Positions 16,849-25,630 of a stretch of 64,000 nt of DNA are shown piece after piece; position 1 is the stretch's first letter, and every line of letters starts with the position of its first letter. Made by a program: the position numbers and the translations under genes. The notes beneath the pieces were generated by a model that worked only from the letters and a program-made list of their open reading frames with translations, was not told the origin of the DNA and ran no database searches. Source of the stretch: Mycobacterium sp. NBC_00419 (GTDB lineage Bacteria; Actinomycetota; Actinomycetes; Mycobacteriales; Mycobacteriaceae); the NCBI RefSeq assembly GCF_036023875.1, contig NZ_CP107931.1, positions 2,046,001-2,110,000 of the forward strand. The letters run 5' to 3'.

Positions 16849-16891
16849 ACCTTATTGAGACACCAGTCTCATGTCAATACGCGAGTCTCGC
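16849..16891 (-). promoter_or_regulatory. Promoter with operator filling the -35/-10 spacer
   Basis: On the minus strand TTGACA (complement of 16872-16877), 17 bases and TAAGGT (complement of 16849-16854) make a textbook vegetative promoter. The spacer is almost entirely the perfect palindrome TGAGACACCAGTCTCA (16856-16871), flanked by a second inverted pair TATTGA/TCAATA (16853-16858, 16874-16879). A further small palindrome GCGAGTCTCGC lies at 16881-16891. The start point predicted from the -10 falls next to ATG 16841, so the mRNA should be leaderless or nearly so. Confidence 0.75.
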
Positions 16892-16895
16892 CGAG

Positions 16896-18158
16896 CTAGG
16901 ACGGCTGGGGCGCCCGCGCCACCTGGCGGTCCACCGATACGCGCCGCACGAGAGCCGGCCCGACGACACCGTGGATCACCACGCTGCCGAGGACCACGAT
17001 GACCATGACGGTGAGCAGGGTCTCGGCCGGCTCGTCGGGCAGCACGCTGTAGGCCAGCAGACCCAGCGCGATGCTCGCGGTGCCGCTGGGTCCGAGCCCG
17101 GCCAGCAGAGTCCGCTCGGGCCGGGACAATCCCGAGCCCAGCAGTGCCAGGGTGACCGGGACGGCGCGGACAACCGTCAGCACCAGCAGTCCGAACACCA
17201 CCTGCTTGAGTTCGACCCCGTCTTCGAGGACATACCAGGCGACCGCACCGAAGGAGAACCACACCACCGCGGTGAGTAGGAAGTTGACGTCGTGGATGAA
17301 GTCCTGCTCCCGGCTGTCGTCGATGTAGCGGCGCACGCTGTTGTAGGCGATGCCGCAGACGAACGCGGCGACGAACCCGTTGCCGTGCAGACCCACGTTC
17401 ACGACGTACGTCAGCACCGGAGCACCGACCACGAGAACACGCCGGGACTGCTCGGTCATCAGGGAACGGCGGTCGGCGGCGTTGGCGAGCCACGCCAAAC
17501 CGGCCCCGACCACCAGGCCCAGCGCCACTGCGACAGCAAGGTGCGGCAGTCCCTGGCGCAGCGCGCCCGCCACGCTCTCTCCGGTGGTGCGCTGGCCGCT
17601 GGCAAGCGACAGCGCGAAGAGGAAGACCGGGGCGACGACCCCGTCCGCGTATCCCTCCTCGACGTTGAACAACTGCCGTACCCGCAACGGAATTCGCTCG
17701 TCGTGAAGGAACGACACCACCGGGGCGAAGTCGATGGGGACCACTACGCACGCCATCACCAGCAGCATCGGCCACGCCAATCCGGGCAGCAGACCAAGCC
17801 CGATGACGACGGCCAGGGCCAGGCTCATCGGCAAGGCGACGAACAGCATCCGCAGCGCAAGCTTGCCCTGACCGCCGAAGAAGCCGCCGCGGATCGAAGC
17901 GGCGTGCTCGAAAAGCACTACCGCGAGGATCGTTTCGATGACGGGTTCGACGGCGTGCGCGTCGATGGCGATGGCGAACGAGTCATCGGTGGCGAAACCA
18001 ACCAGACCACCGGCGAACACCAGGGTCATCACCGGAGTGATTCCCCACCGTTGGAGGCGGCGGGCTACCAGCGACCAGGCCACGACCGTGGCGGCGATCC
18101 CGGCGACGGTCCACAGCACGGGAGTGATTATTGCCCGCGCGACGTCGCAGTGCGACAC
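16896..18158 (-). CDS. Cation:proton antiporter (CPA1/NhaP-like)
   Basis: A 420-residue polytopic membrane protein with about twelve hydrophobic segments, fitting a sodium or potassium/proton exchanger. Conserved-looking features are LAVVLFEHAASIRGGFF, the charged pair region VVVPIDFAPVVSFLHDERIPLRVRQLFNVEEGYADGVVAP (equivalent to the ND or GEsxxND ion-binding region of NhaP-type carriers) and GPSGTASIALGLLAY. The start is GTG 18158, and no later start preserves the first helix. It follows the M18 aminopeptidase gene on the same strand after 30 bases, so the two may be co-transcribed. The ion cannot be decided. Confidence 0.85.
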   Translation of the reverse strand: MSHCDVARAIITPVLWTVAGIAATVVAWSLVARRLQRWGITPVMTLVFAGGLVGFATDDSFAIAIDAHAVEPVIETILAVVLFEHAASIRGGFFGGQGKLALRMLFVALPMSLALAVVIGLGLLPGLAWPMLLVMACVVVPIDFAPVVSFLHDERIPLRVRQLFNVEEGYADGVVAPVFLFALSLASGQRTTGESVAGALRQGLPHLAVAVALGLVVGAGLAWLANAADRRSLMTEQSRRVLVVGAPVLTYVVNVGLHGNGFVAAFVCGIAYNSVRRYIDDSREQDFIHDVNFLLTAVVWFSFGAVAWYVLEDGVELKQVVFGLLVLTVVRAVPVTLALLGSGLSRPERTLLAGLGPSGTASIALGLLAYSVLPDEPAETLLTVMVIVVLGSVVIHGVVGPALVRRVSVDRQVARAPQPS

Positions 18159-18188
18159 GGAGCACGCCGGAACACCACCCCCGCGCGT

Positions 18189-19499
18189 TTACTCCGGGGA
18201 CAGAAACGCCTGCAGCGCAGCGGCATAGGAGACCACGTCGGCGGCACCCATGAGTTCGCGCGCCGAGTGCATGGCCAGCTGCGCCGCACCGACGTCGACG
18301 GTCGGGATGCCGGTGCGCGCCGAGGTCATCGGTCCGATCGTCGAGCCACACGGCAGGTCGGCACGGTGTTCGTAGCGCTGCAGCGGCACCCCCGCCTGAC
18401 GGCAGGCGAGTTCGAACGCCGCGGCCGTGCGGCCGTCAGTGGCATAGCGCAGGTTGGGCTGGACCTTGAGCACCGGTCCGCCGTCGACCGCGATCAGGTG
18501 ACCCGGCTCATGGCGGTCCGGGTAGTTGGGGTGGGTGGCATGGGCCATGTCACCGGAGGCCACCATCGACGCGGTCAGCCGGCGCAGGAAGTCCTCCCGG
18601 TCGCCGCCGGCGCTCAATACGATGCGTTCGAGTGTGGTGAGCAACAGATCGGACTGGGCACCATGGTCCGATGTCGAGCCGACTTCCTCATGGTCGAACA
18701 GCGCCAGCACCGGCAGGTAGCCGCGCGGCTCGGCGGCCAGGAACGCTTCGAGCCCCGCGTAGCAGGTGCCCTGGTTGTCCAGCCGCGGTGCGCTGACGAA
18801 CTCGCCGCCGGCCCCGATCAGCGCCGACGGGGCCAGATCGTGGGTCATGAGATCGGCCGAGAGCAGGTCGGCGGGGTCCACACCGGCCCACTGCGCGGCG
18901 TAGTCGAGGAACGAGCGCGGGGCGGCGCCCAGCCCCCACACCGCGTTGACGTGCCGCTGCGGGTCGAGCTTGACCGCGGCCCGGTCCTCGGACAGGTGGA
19001 TGGCCAGCTGCGGAACCCGCAGGATCGGCTCGTCGATGAGCACCAGCAGATGAGAGACGCCGCCGTCGGCATCGGGGTCGCGCACCGACAGCCGGCCGCT
19101 GACGCCCAGGTCGCGGTCCAGCCAGGAGTTCAGCCACGCCCCGCCATACGGCTCCAGGGCCACCACCTGCCAGCCCGCCACCGCGCGGTCGGGATGCTGC
19201 TTGACCCGAAGGTTCGGGCTGTCGGTGTGCCCGCCGACGATGCGGAACGGCCGATTGTCGCTGCTGTGCTCAGGACTTGTCCAGGCGACCAGCGAGCCGG
19301 CCCGCACCGTGTAGTAGCGCCCCTTGCGCTCCGGCCAGCGGTCGGTCTCGGACAGTTCGGAGTAACCCGCGGCGTCCAGCCGACGCGCGGCCGTCTGGCA
19401 GACATGGAACGGCGACGGCGACGCGTCGATGAATTCGCACAGCCCGTGCGCACTGGCCCCGGTCGACATGTTCACCATCATGTCCGACCGCGCAGCCAT
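18189..19499 (-). CDS. M18-family aminopeptidase
   Basis: Zinc aminopeptidase of the aspartyl aminopeptidase family (Rv0800/PepC counterpart), removing N-terminal residues, often Asp or Glu, in the cytosol. Metal and catalytic motifs are intact: GHTDSPN near residue 78, [15 protein letters not shown] near 230, DHEEVGS near 263 and [12 protein letters not shown] near 310, with a late His in LAMHSARE near 405. The chosen start at 19499 gives MAARSDMM; in-frame ATGs a few codons on are possible (MMVNMSTG). Only 12 bases separate it from the divergent DyP peroxidase gene, so their promoters must lie in each other's 5' coding regions. Confidence 0.92.
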   Translation of the reverse strand: MAARSDMMVNMSTGASAHGLCEFIDASPSPFHVCQTAARRLDAAGYSELSETDRWPERKGRYYTVRAGSLVAWTSPEHSSDNRPFRIVGGHTDSPNLRVKQHPDRAVAGWQVVALEPYGGAWLNSWLDRDLGVSGRLSVRDPDADGGVSHLLVLIDEPILRVPQLAIHLSEDRAAVKLDPQRHVNAVWGLGAAPRSFLDYAAQWAGVDPADLLSADLMTHDLAPSALIGAGGEFVSAPRLDNQGTCYAGLEAFLAAEPRGYLPVLALFDHEEVGSTSDHGAQSDLLLTTLERIVLSAGGDREDFLRRLTASMVASGDMAHATHPNYPDRHEPGHLIAVDGGPVLKVQPNLRYATDGRTAAAFELACRQAGVPLQRYEHRADLPCGSTIGPMTSARTGIPTVDVGAAQLAMHSARELMGAADVVSYAAALQAFLSPE

Positions 19500-19511
19500 T
19501 AGGGTCAAACG

Positions 19512-20534
19512 GTGCCCTCCCCGCAGCCACAACCGGTACTGGCGCCGCTGACACCGGCGGCCATCTTCCTGGTGGCCACGATCGACGATGGCGGTGAGGC
19601 GGTGGTGCACGACGCGCTGGCCGACCTTTCCGGTCTGGTTCGCGCGATCGGCTTCCGCGATCCGTCCAAACACCTGTCGTTGGTGACGTCGATCGGGTCA
19701 GGGGCGTGGGATCGGTTGTTCGCCGGTCCGCGCCCGGCCGAGCTACACCCCTTCATCGAGGTGCACGGGGGCCGTCACCACGCCCCGTCGACACCGGGCG
19801 ATCTGTTGTTCCACATCCGCGCCGAAGTGCTCGACGTCTGCTTCGAGCTGGCCGGCCGGATCGCCAAGGCGATGGCGGGGGCGATCACGATCGTCGACGA
19901 GGTGCACGGCTTCAAGTTCTTCGACAACCGCGACCTGCTCGGCTTCGTCGACGGCACCGAGAACCCCGACGGCCAGCTCGCGCTGGCCGCCAGCCAGATC
20001 GGCGAGGAGGATCCCGACTTCACCGGTGGCTGTTATGTGCACGTGCAGAAGTACGTCCACGACATGGGGTCGTGGGAGTCGCTGTCGGTCGAAGAACAGG
20101 AGCGGGTGATCGGCCGCACCAAGCTCGACGACATCGAGTTCCCCGACGATATCAAACCGGCCAATTCCCATGTGGCACTGAACGTCATCGAAGATGCCGA
20201 CGGCAACCAGCTGCAGATCGTCCGGGCAAACATGCCGTTCGGCGAGGTCGGCAAGGGCGAGTACGGCACCTACTACATCGGCTACTCGCGCAGCCCGGCG
20301 GTCACCGAGAAGATGCTGGAGAACATGTTCATCGGCAGCCCACCGGGCAACACCGACCGCATCCTGGACTTCTCGACCGCGCTCACCGGCGGCCTGTTCT
20401 TCACCCCGGTCGCCGATTTCCTCGACGACCCCCCACCCCTGCCCGGCGCCGAGACGCCGGCGGCCCAGACGGCCCCTGCCCCTACTCATGACGGCTCACT
20501 GGCAATCGGCAGCCTGAAAGGACAGCCCCAATGA
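19512..20534 (+). CDS. DyP-type heme peroxidase, encapsulin cargo
   Basis: Dye-decolorizing peroxidase, 340 residues, counterpart of Rv0799c. The family signature GxxDG is present as [11 protein letters not shown] near residue 150, and a heme-ligand His region ([27 protein letters not shown]) follows. The last 40 residues are a flexible Pro/Ala-rich linker ending in [14 protein letters not shown], which closely resembles the cargo-loading peptide (SLxIGSLK type) that docks enzymes inside encapsulin shells. The encapsulin gene follows with an ATGA overlap, securing co-production. Starts at GTG 19512. Confidence 0.95.
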   Translation: MPSPQPQPVLAPLTPAAIFLVATIDDGGEAVVHDALADLSGLVRAIGFRDPSKHLSLVTSIGSGAWDRLFAGPRPAELHPFIEVHGGRHHAPSTPGDLLFHIRAEVLDVCFELAGRIAKAMAGAITIVDEVHGFKFFDNRDLLGFVDGTENPDGQLALAASQIGEEDPDFTGGCYVHVQKYVHDMGSWESLSVEEQERVIGRTKLDDIEFPDDIKPANSHVALNVIEDADGNQLQIVRANMPFGEVGKGEYGTYYIGYSRSPAVTEKMLENMFIGSPPGNTDRILDFSTALTGGLFFTPVADFLDDPPPLPGAETPAAQTAPAPTHDGSLAIGSLKGQPQ

Positions 20535-21328
20535 ACAACCTCTACCGCGAACTCGCCCCGGTCACCGAATCCGCCTGGGAGGAGATCGAACTGGAGGCGA
20601 CGCGCACCTTCAAGCGGCACATCGCCGGCCGGCGCGTCGTCGACGTCAGCGGTCCGGGCGGACCGGTCACCGCGGCGGTGAGCACCGGACACCTGCGCGA
20701 TGTGACCGCACCCGCCGACGGCGTCGTCGCACATCTTCGCGAGGCCAAACCACTTGTGCGGCTGCGGGTTCCCTTCACCGTGTCGCGCGACGCGATCGAC
20801 GACGTCGAGCGCGGATCACAGGACTCGGACTGGGATTCGGTGAAGGAGGCCGCCAAGAAGCTGGCCTTCGTCGAGGACCGGGCGATCTTCGAGGGCTACG
20901 GCGCCGCATCCATCGACGGTATCCGCAGCTGCAGCTCCAATCCGGCGCTGGCGCTGCCCGCCGACCCCCGCGAGTACCCCGACGTCGTCGCGCAGGCGCT
21001 CTCCGAGCTGCGGCTGGCCGGCGTCGACGGGCCGTATTCGGTGCTGCTGTCGGCGGAGGCATACACCAAGGTCAGCGAGACCACCGAGCACGGCTATCCC
21101 ATTCGCGAGCACCTCAACCGGCTCGTCGACGGCGAGATCATCTGGGCTCCGGCCATCGACGGCGCGTTCGTGCTGAGCACCCGCGGCGGTGACTTCGATC
21201 TTCAGCTGGGCACCGATGTGTCGATCGGCTACCTGAGCCACGACGCCGAGACCGTTCAGCTGTACCTGCAGGAGACGCTGACGTTCCTGTGCTACACCGC
21301 CGAGGCGTCGGTCGCCCTGACGCCATAA
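20531..21328 (+). CDS. Encapsulin shell protein (Cfp29/linocin family)
   Basis: HK97-fold protein that self-assembles into a protein nanocompartment. Length, 265 residues, and sequence match the classical family 1 encapsulins: [44 protein letters not shown] at the N-terminus, later LPADPREYPDVVAQALSELRLAGVDGPYSVLLSAEAY and the C-terminal DVSIGYLSHDAETVQLYLQETLTFLCYTAEASV. Counterpart of Rv0798c (CFP29). The cargo is the DyP peroxidase encoded immediately upstream (4-base overlap). In M. tuberculosis this compartment has been linked to oxidative stress resistance. Nothing unusual is seen in the shell sequence. Confidence 0.97.
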   Translation: MNNLYRELAPVTESAWEEIELEATRTFKRHIAGRRVVDVSGPGGPVTAAVSTGHLRDVTAPADGVVAHLREAKPLVRLRVPFTVSRDAIDDVERGSQDSDWDSVKEAAKKLAFVEDRAIFEGYGAASIDGIRSCSSNPALALPADPREYPDVVAQALSELRLAGVDGPYSVLLSAEAYTKVSETTEHGYPIREHLNRLVDGEIIWAPAIDGAFVLSTRGGDFDLQLGTDVSIGYLSHDAETVQLYLQETLTFLCYTAEASVALTP

Positions 21329-21334
21329 CTGCCA

Positions 21335-21392
21335 CGAGCGTGCGTGTCGGTACCGCGACACGCCGCCACCGGTGTACCGGAGCGCACGCTCG
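21335..21392. terminator. Branched inverted repeat between encapsulin and purQ
   Basis: Outer arms CGAGCGTGCG (21335-21344) and CGCACGCTCG (21383-21392) pair perfectly. Inside are two further hairpins: GCGTGTCG/CGACACGC (21342-21349, 21356-21363; overlapping the outer arm by three bases) and CCGG/CCGG (21369-21372, 21377-21380). The whole can fold as a three-way junction on either strand. It fills the 76 bases between the convergent stops of the encapsulin gene and purQ, so a bidirectional terminator is the simplest reading; a dispersed repeat element is possible. Confidence 0.65.
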
Positions 21393-21404
21393 GCGCAGGA
21401 GACC

Positions 21405-22076
21405 TCAGACCAGGACGGCGTCCAGCGCGGAGTAGAACAGCCCGAGGCCGTCGTCGGACGGCCCGGTCAGCGCTTCGGTCGCATGCTCGGGGTGCGGCAT
21501 CAACCCGACGACGCGCCCGTTGGCCGAGCTGATGCCGGCGATACCGCGCATCGAGCCGTTGGGGTTGTCGGCGTAGCGGAACACCACGCGCCCCTCCCCC
21601 TCCAGCTCGTCGAGCACGGCCTCGCTGGCCACGTAGCGGCCCTCACCGGACTTCAGCGGCACCAGCAGCTCAGCACCCCACTCGTAGCGCGACGTCCAGG
21701 CCGTGGTGATGGAGTCGACCTTGAGCCAGACGTCGCGGCAGACGAAATGCAGGCCGGCGTTGCGGGTCAGCGCGCCGGGCAGCAGGCCGGCCTCACAGAG
21801 CACCTGAAAGCCGTTGCAGATGCCCAGGACGGGCATGCCCCGGCCGGCTGCCGCCACCACTTCGCCCATGACCGGGGCGAACTTGGCGATGGCCCCGCAG
21901 CGCAGGTAGTCGCCGTAGGAGAAACCACCGGGGACGACGACGGCGTCGACGCCCTTGAGATCGGCGTCGGCGTGCCAGAGGCTGACGGCCTCGGCGCCGG
22001 CCAGCCGGACCGCACGGGCGGCGTCGACATCGTCGAGCGTGCCCGGGAAGGTGATGACCCCGACGCGCGCGCTCAC
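21405..22076 (-). CDS. purQ: Phosphoribosylformylglycinamidine synthase glutaminase PurQ
   Basis: Class I glutamine amidotransferase that supplies ammonia to PurL. At 223 residues it has normal length. The nucleophile Cys sits in [11 protein letters not shown] near residue 87, and the catalytic His-Glu pair is in [13 protein letters not shown] near residue 197. [25 protein letters not shown] forms the N-terminal strand and helix. Its GTG start at 22076 overlaps the TGA of purS (GTGA), giving a coupled purS-purQ unit, separate from purL, which lies 6 kb away. Corresponds to Rv0788. Confidence 0.97.
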   Translation of the reverse strand: MSARVGVITFPGTLDDVDAARAVRLAGAEAVSLWHADADLKGVDAVVVPGGFSYGDYLRCGAIAKFAPVMGEVVAAAGRGMPVLGICNGFQVLCEAGLLPGALTRNAGLHFVCRDVWLKVDSITTAWTSRYEWGAELLVPLKSGEGRYVASEAVLDELEGEGRVVFRYADNPNGSMRGIAGISSANGRVVGLMPHPEHATEALTGPSDDGLGLFYSALDAVLV

Positions 22077-22312
22077 GACGGCTCCCGGGTGACCGACCAG
22101 TCCTCGATCACGGTGTTCGCGAGCAGTGACTCGGCGATCTCGGCGAGCTGCGCGTCGGTGACCGACTCGTCGACTTCGAGCTCGAACCGCTTGCCCTGCC
22201 GGACATCTGAGATGCCGGCGTGCCCGAGCCGGCCCAGCGCGCCGACGATGGCCTGGCCCTGCGGGTCCAGAATCTCGGCCTTGGGCATCACATTGACAAC
22301 CACCCGGGGCAC
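22073..22312 (-). CDS. purS: Phosphoribosylformylglycinamidine synthase subunit PurS
   Basis: Small subunit (79 residues) that bridges PurL and PurQ in the FGAM synthase complex. The family pattern [27 protein letters not shown] at the N-terminus and [12 protein letters not shown] in the middle are clear. GTG 22312 was chosen because GAGGAG precedes it at the right distance and the protein then begins [11 protein letters not shown] as relatives do; the longer in-frame start at 22351 lacks both. Corresponds to Rv0787A. The 52 bases upstream separate it from the stop of the exported protein gene on the same strand. Confidence 0.95.
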   Translation of the reverse strand: MPRVVVNVMPKAEILDPQGQAIVGALGRLGHAGISDVRQGKRFELEVDESVTDAQLAEIAESLLANTVIEDWSVTREPS

Positions 22313-22364
22313 TGCAGCTCCTCGCTGACGTCGGTGAACGGTGCGGCTCAACTGTACCGGCGCG

Positions 22365-23018
22365 CTACGGACAGGACCCGATATAGGCGGTGCACAGCGG
22401 CGCGCCGAGGGTATCGAGCACGGTTTGGTCAGCCAGCGGGGGCCACGGGGTCTGCGGCGGGGCGCTCGACCACAGCGCCAATTCGGTGATCGTGCTGTTG
22501 GCCGGGTTCGCCACCAGGTATTGGTGCAGGATCACCGGTCCGCTGACCACGGCGGCCATCCGGTCCGGCTCGAGGATGGTCAGCGACGGCGACTGTGCGG
22601 GGTTGGTCCGCTGGCAGGCCTGCAGCGCGGCGACGGCGCTGTTGAAGGCATCCTCGGCCAGTGCCCCACCCCGCCAGGTCTCACCGCGCCAGTGCACCAC
22701 CTGGGCTTGCAGCTGCCACTGGCCGGCGGGGTTGACGACGGCGGCGCGCTCGGCGACGGCATAGGAGCGGGGGTCGGCGGCCACCGGCGGGCTGCCGCAC
22801 AGTTCCTCGAACCGGAATCGCGGCGCGACGGCGGTGACCGCCAGGGCGGGCAGCTGCGGCCACCCGTAGCGGGCGTTGAGCGGGATCGCCCACGGCGGGA
22901 TCCAGGCTGAGTCGGGGATGCGATCACAGGCCGGCGGACAGTTCTGCGGGTCGGCGGCAGCCGGGGACGCGAAGACCAGCCCGCAGGCCGCCAGCACGGT
23001 AGCCAGGACCATCCGCAT
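22365..23018 (-). CDS. Exported protein of unknown function
   Basis: A 217-residue secreted protein. The signal peptide is MRMVLATVLAACGLVFASPA with cleavage probably after AAA near residue 22. The mature chain holds paired cysteines (NCPPACDRIPDSAW near the start, later ELCGSP, QACQRT and a terminal LCTAYIGSCP), suggesting several disulfides. Start ATG 23018 has GGGGAGG upstream; a longer frame to 23075 would bury the signal peptide. In position it corresponds to Rv0787, of unknown function. It is 33 bases from the divergent MBL-fold gene and 52 bases from purS downstream, so purSQ might share its transcript. Confidence 0.8.
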   Translation of the reverse strand: MRMVLATVLAACGLVFASPAAADPQNCPPACDRIPDSAWIPPWAIPLNARYGWPQLPALAVTAVAPRFRFEELCGSPPVAADPRSYAVAERAAVVNPAGQWQLQAQVVHWRGETWRGGALAEDAFNSAVAALQACQRTNPAQSPSLTILEPDRMAAVVSGPVILHQYLVANPANSTITELALWSSAPPQTPWPPLADQTVLDTLGAPLCTAYIGSCP

Positions 23019-23051
23019 GATGACGCCTCCCCTGAGCGCACAATCGTAAGC

Positions 23052-23690
23052 ATGGAATTGACGCATTTCGGCCATTCATGCCTTCTCGCCGAGCTCGGCG
23101 GCGCCACATTGTTGTTCGATCCCGGCACCTTCTCGCACGGCTTCGAGGGCGTCACCGGTCTGTCGGCGATTCTGATCACCCATCAGCACCCCGACCATGC
23201 CGACCGGGAGCGGCTACCCGCGCTGGCGGAGGCCAACCCCGGTGCCGCGCTGTATGCCGACCCGGCCACCGCTGCCGAACTCGGCGGACGGTGGCAGGCG
23301 GTGCACGTCGGCGACGAGCTGGCCGTCGACGGCCTGACCATCCGCGGGGTGGGCGGCCGGCACGCCGTGATCCACCCCGAGATTCCGATAATCGACAACA
23401 TCTCCTATCTTGTCGGCGACGACGAGCACCCGGCCCGGCTGATGCACCCCGGCGACGCGTTGTTCGTCCCCGGCGAGCCGGTGGACGTGCTGGCCACCCC
23501 GGCGGCCGCGCCGTGGATGAAGATCTCCGAGGCCGTCGACTATTTGCGCGCGGTGGCTCCCGCGCATGCCGTGCCGATCCATCAGGGCATCATCGCCCCA
23601 GAGGGGCGCGGTATCTACTACGGTCGACTCACGGAGATGACCGATACCGACTTCCGGGTGCTGCCCGAGGAGAACTCGGTGCGGTTCTAG
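23052..23690 (+). CDS. Metallo-beta-lactamase-fold hydrolase
   Basis: A 212-residue MBL-fold protein of the UlaG-like/beta-lactamase_3 type. It begins MELTHFGHSCLLAELGG with the strand typical of that subgroup, and the metal motif HxHxDH appears as ITHQHPDHADRER near residue 44. Further candidate metal ligands are in GVGGRHAVIH, MHPGDALFVPG and AVPIHQGI. No signal peptide. Substrate unknown. A DUF3592-like gene follows after 19 bases and then an SDR with a 4-base overlap, suggesting a three-gene operon. Confidence 0.87.
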   Translation: MELTHFGHSCLLAELGGATLLFDPGTFSHGFEGVTGLSAILITHQHPDHADRERLPALAEANPGAALYADPATAAELGGRWQAVHVGDELAVDGLTIRGVGGRHAVIHPEIPIIDNISYLVGDDEHPARLMHPGDALFVPGEPVDVLATPAAAPWMKISEAVDYLRAVAPAHAVPIHQGIIAPEGRGIYYGRLTEMTDTDFRVLPEENSVRF

Positions 23691-23709
23691 AGGACGGGCA
23701 GTTCCGGCG

Positions 23710-24066
23710 ATGTTCGACAAGTGGCGGCTGAGACGACACGGAGAGCGTTGCACGGCAACGGTTCTGCATGTGCAGCAGGCCACGAAGATCGCGACGAACG
23801 ACTACCGCAAGTACGACTTCGTCGTCGACGTCCATCCAGCTGGCGGTGCACCGGCCCGAATCGAGATCACCGACACCTTCACCGTCATGGGACTCAAGCC
23901 CGGGCCGGGTGACGTCGTGCCGGTGATCTGGGACAGCGCCGGGCAGCGGGCTGTCTTCGACCTGGCCGGTGACCCCCGATTCGACATGAAAGCGCTTCGC
24001 GTACAACAGGATGCAGAGCGGCAGACGCTTCTCGGCCTGCCGCCGAACGGAATCGAGGAGACATGA
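23710..24066 (+). CDS. Hypothetical protein (DUF3592-like)
   Basis: A 118-residue soluble protein. MFDKWRLRRHGERCTATVLHVQQ resembles the short extracytoplasmic barrel of DUF3592 proteins, which starts with a G/ERxTATVxxV pattern and continues into YDFVVDVHP and GDVVPVIWDSAGQRAVF. No membrane segment is present, unlike many DUF3592 members. The stop overlaps the start of the following SDR gene (ATGA). Function unknown; only the operon position links it to the MBL-fold and SDR enzymes. Confidence 0.65.
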   Translation: MFDKWRLRRHGERCTATVLHVQQATKIATNDYRKYDFVVDVHPAGGAPARIEITDTFTVMGLKPGPGDVVPVIWDSAGQRAVFDLAGDPRFDMKALRVQQDAERQTLLGLPPNGIEET

Positions 24067-24869
24067 GCGCTGCTGATCTGACCGCGTTGTTCGGCTTGTC
24101 CGGGAAGACGGCGCTGGTGACCGGCGGCACCCGCGGAATCGGCATGATGATCGCCCGCGGCCTGTTGCAGGCGGGGGCGCGGGTGATCGTCAGCTCCCGC
24201 AAGGCAGACGCCTGCGAGCAGGCGGTCGAGGCGCTGTCGGCGTTCGGGGACGTACGGGGCATCCCGGCCGACCTGTCCAGCCAGCAGGAATGCAAGCGGC
24301 TGGCCGCCGAGGTGCTCGCCGATACCGACGCGCTGCACATCCTGGTCAACAACGCCGGTGCGACATGGGGCGAGCCACTCGAGACGTTCCCCGCCTCAGG
24401 GTGGGACAAGGTGCTCGACCTCAACGTCAAGTCGCCCTTCTGGATGGTGCAGGAGTTGGTGCCCGCGCTGCGCAAGGCCGGCACCCAGGACGACCCCGCG
24501 CGGGTGATCAATATCGGCAGCATCGACGGCATCCACGTGCCGGTGCTGGCCGTCTACTCGTACTCGGCCAGCAAGGCCGCCCTGCACCAGCTCACCCGAG
24601 TTCTCGCGAAAGAGCTTGGACCACAACATATCACCGTCAACGCGGTGGCGCCGGGGCCGTTCCCGTCGAAGATGATGGCCGCCACGCTGGACGCCTTCGG
24701 CGACGCCATCGCAGCGTCGGCTCCGATGCGGCGAATCGGCCGTGACGACGATATGGCCGGTATCGCGATCTTCCTGGCGAGCCGGGCGGGTTCGTATGTG
24801 AACGGCGCGATCATCCCGGTCGACGGCGGGATCGCGACGACCGCTTCGGGCTCTGGTTCAAGCCGCTGA
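24063..24869 (+). CDS. Short-chain dehydrogenase/reductase
   Basis: A 268-residue classical SDR. The nucleotide motif TGGTRGIG is at residues about 19-26, NNAG at about 97, the catalytic Ser in NIGSIDGIH near 146 and YSASK near 165 (Tyr and Lys). GPFPSKM and YVNGAIIPVDGG complete the pattern, close to FabG/RhlG-type ketoreductases. The substrate cannot be told. Its end overlaps the convergent polysaccharide-deacetylase-like gene by 12 bases. Confidence 0.9.
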   Translation: MSAADLTALFGLSGKTALVTGGTRGIGMMIARGLLQAGARVIVSSRKADACEQAVEALSAFGDVRGIPADLSSQQECKRLAAEVLADTDALHILVNNAGATWGEPLETFPASGWDKVLDLNVKSPFWMVQELVPALRKAGTQDDPARVINIGSIDGIHVPVLAVYSYSASKAALHQLTRVLAKELGPQHITVNAVAPGPFPSKMMAATLDAFGDAIAASAPMRRIGRDDDMAGIAIFLASRAGSYVNGAIIPVDGGIATTASGSGSSR

Positions 24870-25562
24870 CGATGCGGGCCGGTCGAATTCCCACCGGTAG
24901 ACCGTCGGTGCGCAGCCGTGCATCAGGGCGAGGTTGACGACGTCGAGCATTGCTTGGCGCGGGCCGGGCTTGCGGAGTTGTCGCGCCGCGACGCCCACCC
25001 GGACCAGTCCGCCGCGCCGCGCCGTCCGCTCGGCGGACAGCACCAGGGTGCGGCACCACCACGGTTCGGACAGGAAACCCTCGCCGATCCCGAGCACTCG
25101 GCCCCGCACGGTCGATCCGCTCACCAGGTCGGTCAAGCCATGAAGGTCGGCGAGCATGCGGAAGCCGTTGCGCGGCAATGCAGTCACGGTTCCCGATGAC
25201 ACCGTCCAGCCGGGTGCGGCGAACAGCCTGGTCCGCAATCCTACGTGCTCGAGCACCCGGTCGGCGCCCATCAGGCGCAGGTTCGCCTCGTGCGCCGGCA
25301 AGGTGGCGAACTCGCCCCGGCGCTTCTTGGTGGCGGCCTCGTCGAAGCCGTGCAGCACCACCGCGTCACCGGCAGACCGGCGACGCCCGAGCCAGTCGAC
25401 TGTCACGGGGTCGGCTTCCAGCCGGTAGCCGTCTTTCAGACGGGGTGCCACGAGCAGCGACACCGGCACACCCTGACTGTCGAGCACCGAGCAGAACTCG
25501 TCGACATCGCTGAGCGTGCGCTCACAGATCCCGGACACCGACACGATGAGTCGTCCAGCCAT
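24858..25562 (-). CDS. DUF2334 / polysaccharide-deacetylase-like protein
   Basis: A 234-residue protein that matches the DUF2334 branch of the polysaccharide deacetylase superfamily: RLIVSVSGICERTLSDVDEFCSVLDSQGVPVSLLVAP at the N-terminus, VVLHGFDEAA with the conserved His near residue 70 and a truncated NodB-like core (LFAAPGWTVSSGTV). The usual first Asp pair (DD) is replaced by CE, so metal-dependent activity is doubtful. Cytosolic, no signal peptide. It is monocistronic, 69 bases from the peroxidase gene behind it. Confidence 0.75.
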   Translation of the reverse strand: MAGRLIVSVSGICERTLSDVDEFCSVLDSQGVPVSLLVAPRLKDGYRLEADPVTVDWLGRRRSAGDAVVLHGFDEAATKKRRGEFATLPAHEANLRLMGADRVLEHVGLRTRLFAAPGWTVSSGTVTALPRNGFRMLADLHGLTDLVSGSTVRGRVLGIGEGFLSEPWWCRTLVLSAERTARRGGLVRVGVAARQLRKPGPRQAMLDVVNLALMHGCAPTVYRWEFDRPASSAA

Positions 25563-25630
25563 GGGTGGATTCTGACAACTCCAGGTGTCCAGATGGTGTC
25601 GTCAGTCGAGATGTCAGACGACCATCCGGA

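Noticed and set aside
17292..19502. Very long plus-strand open frame (736 codons) across the antiporter and M18 genes
   Set aside because: It is antisense to two genes with clear family motifs, has Arg/His/Gly-rich low-information sequence, and arises from GC-rich codon bias.
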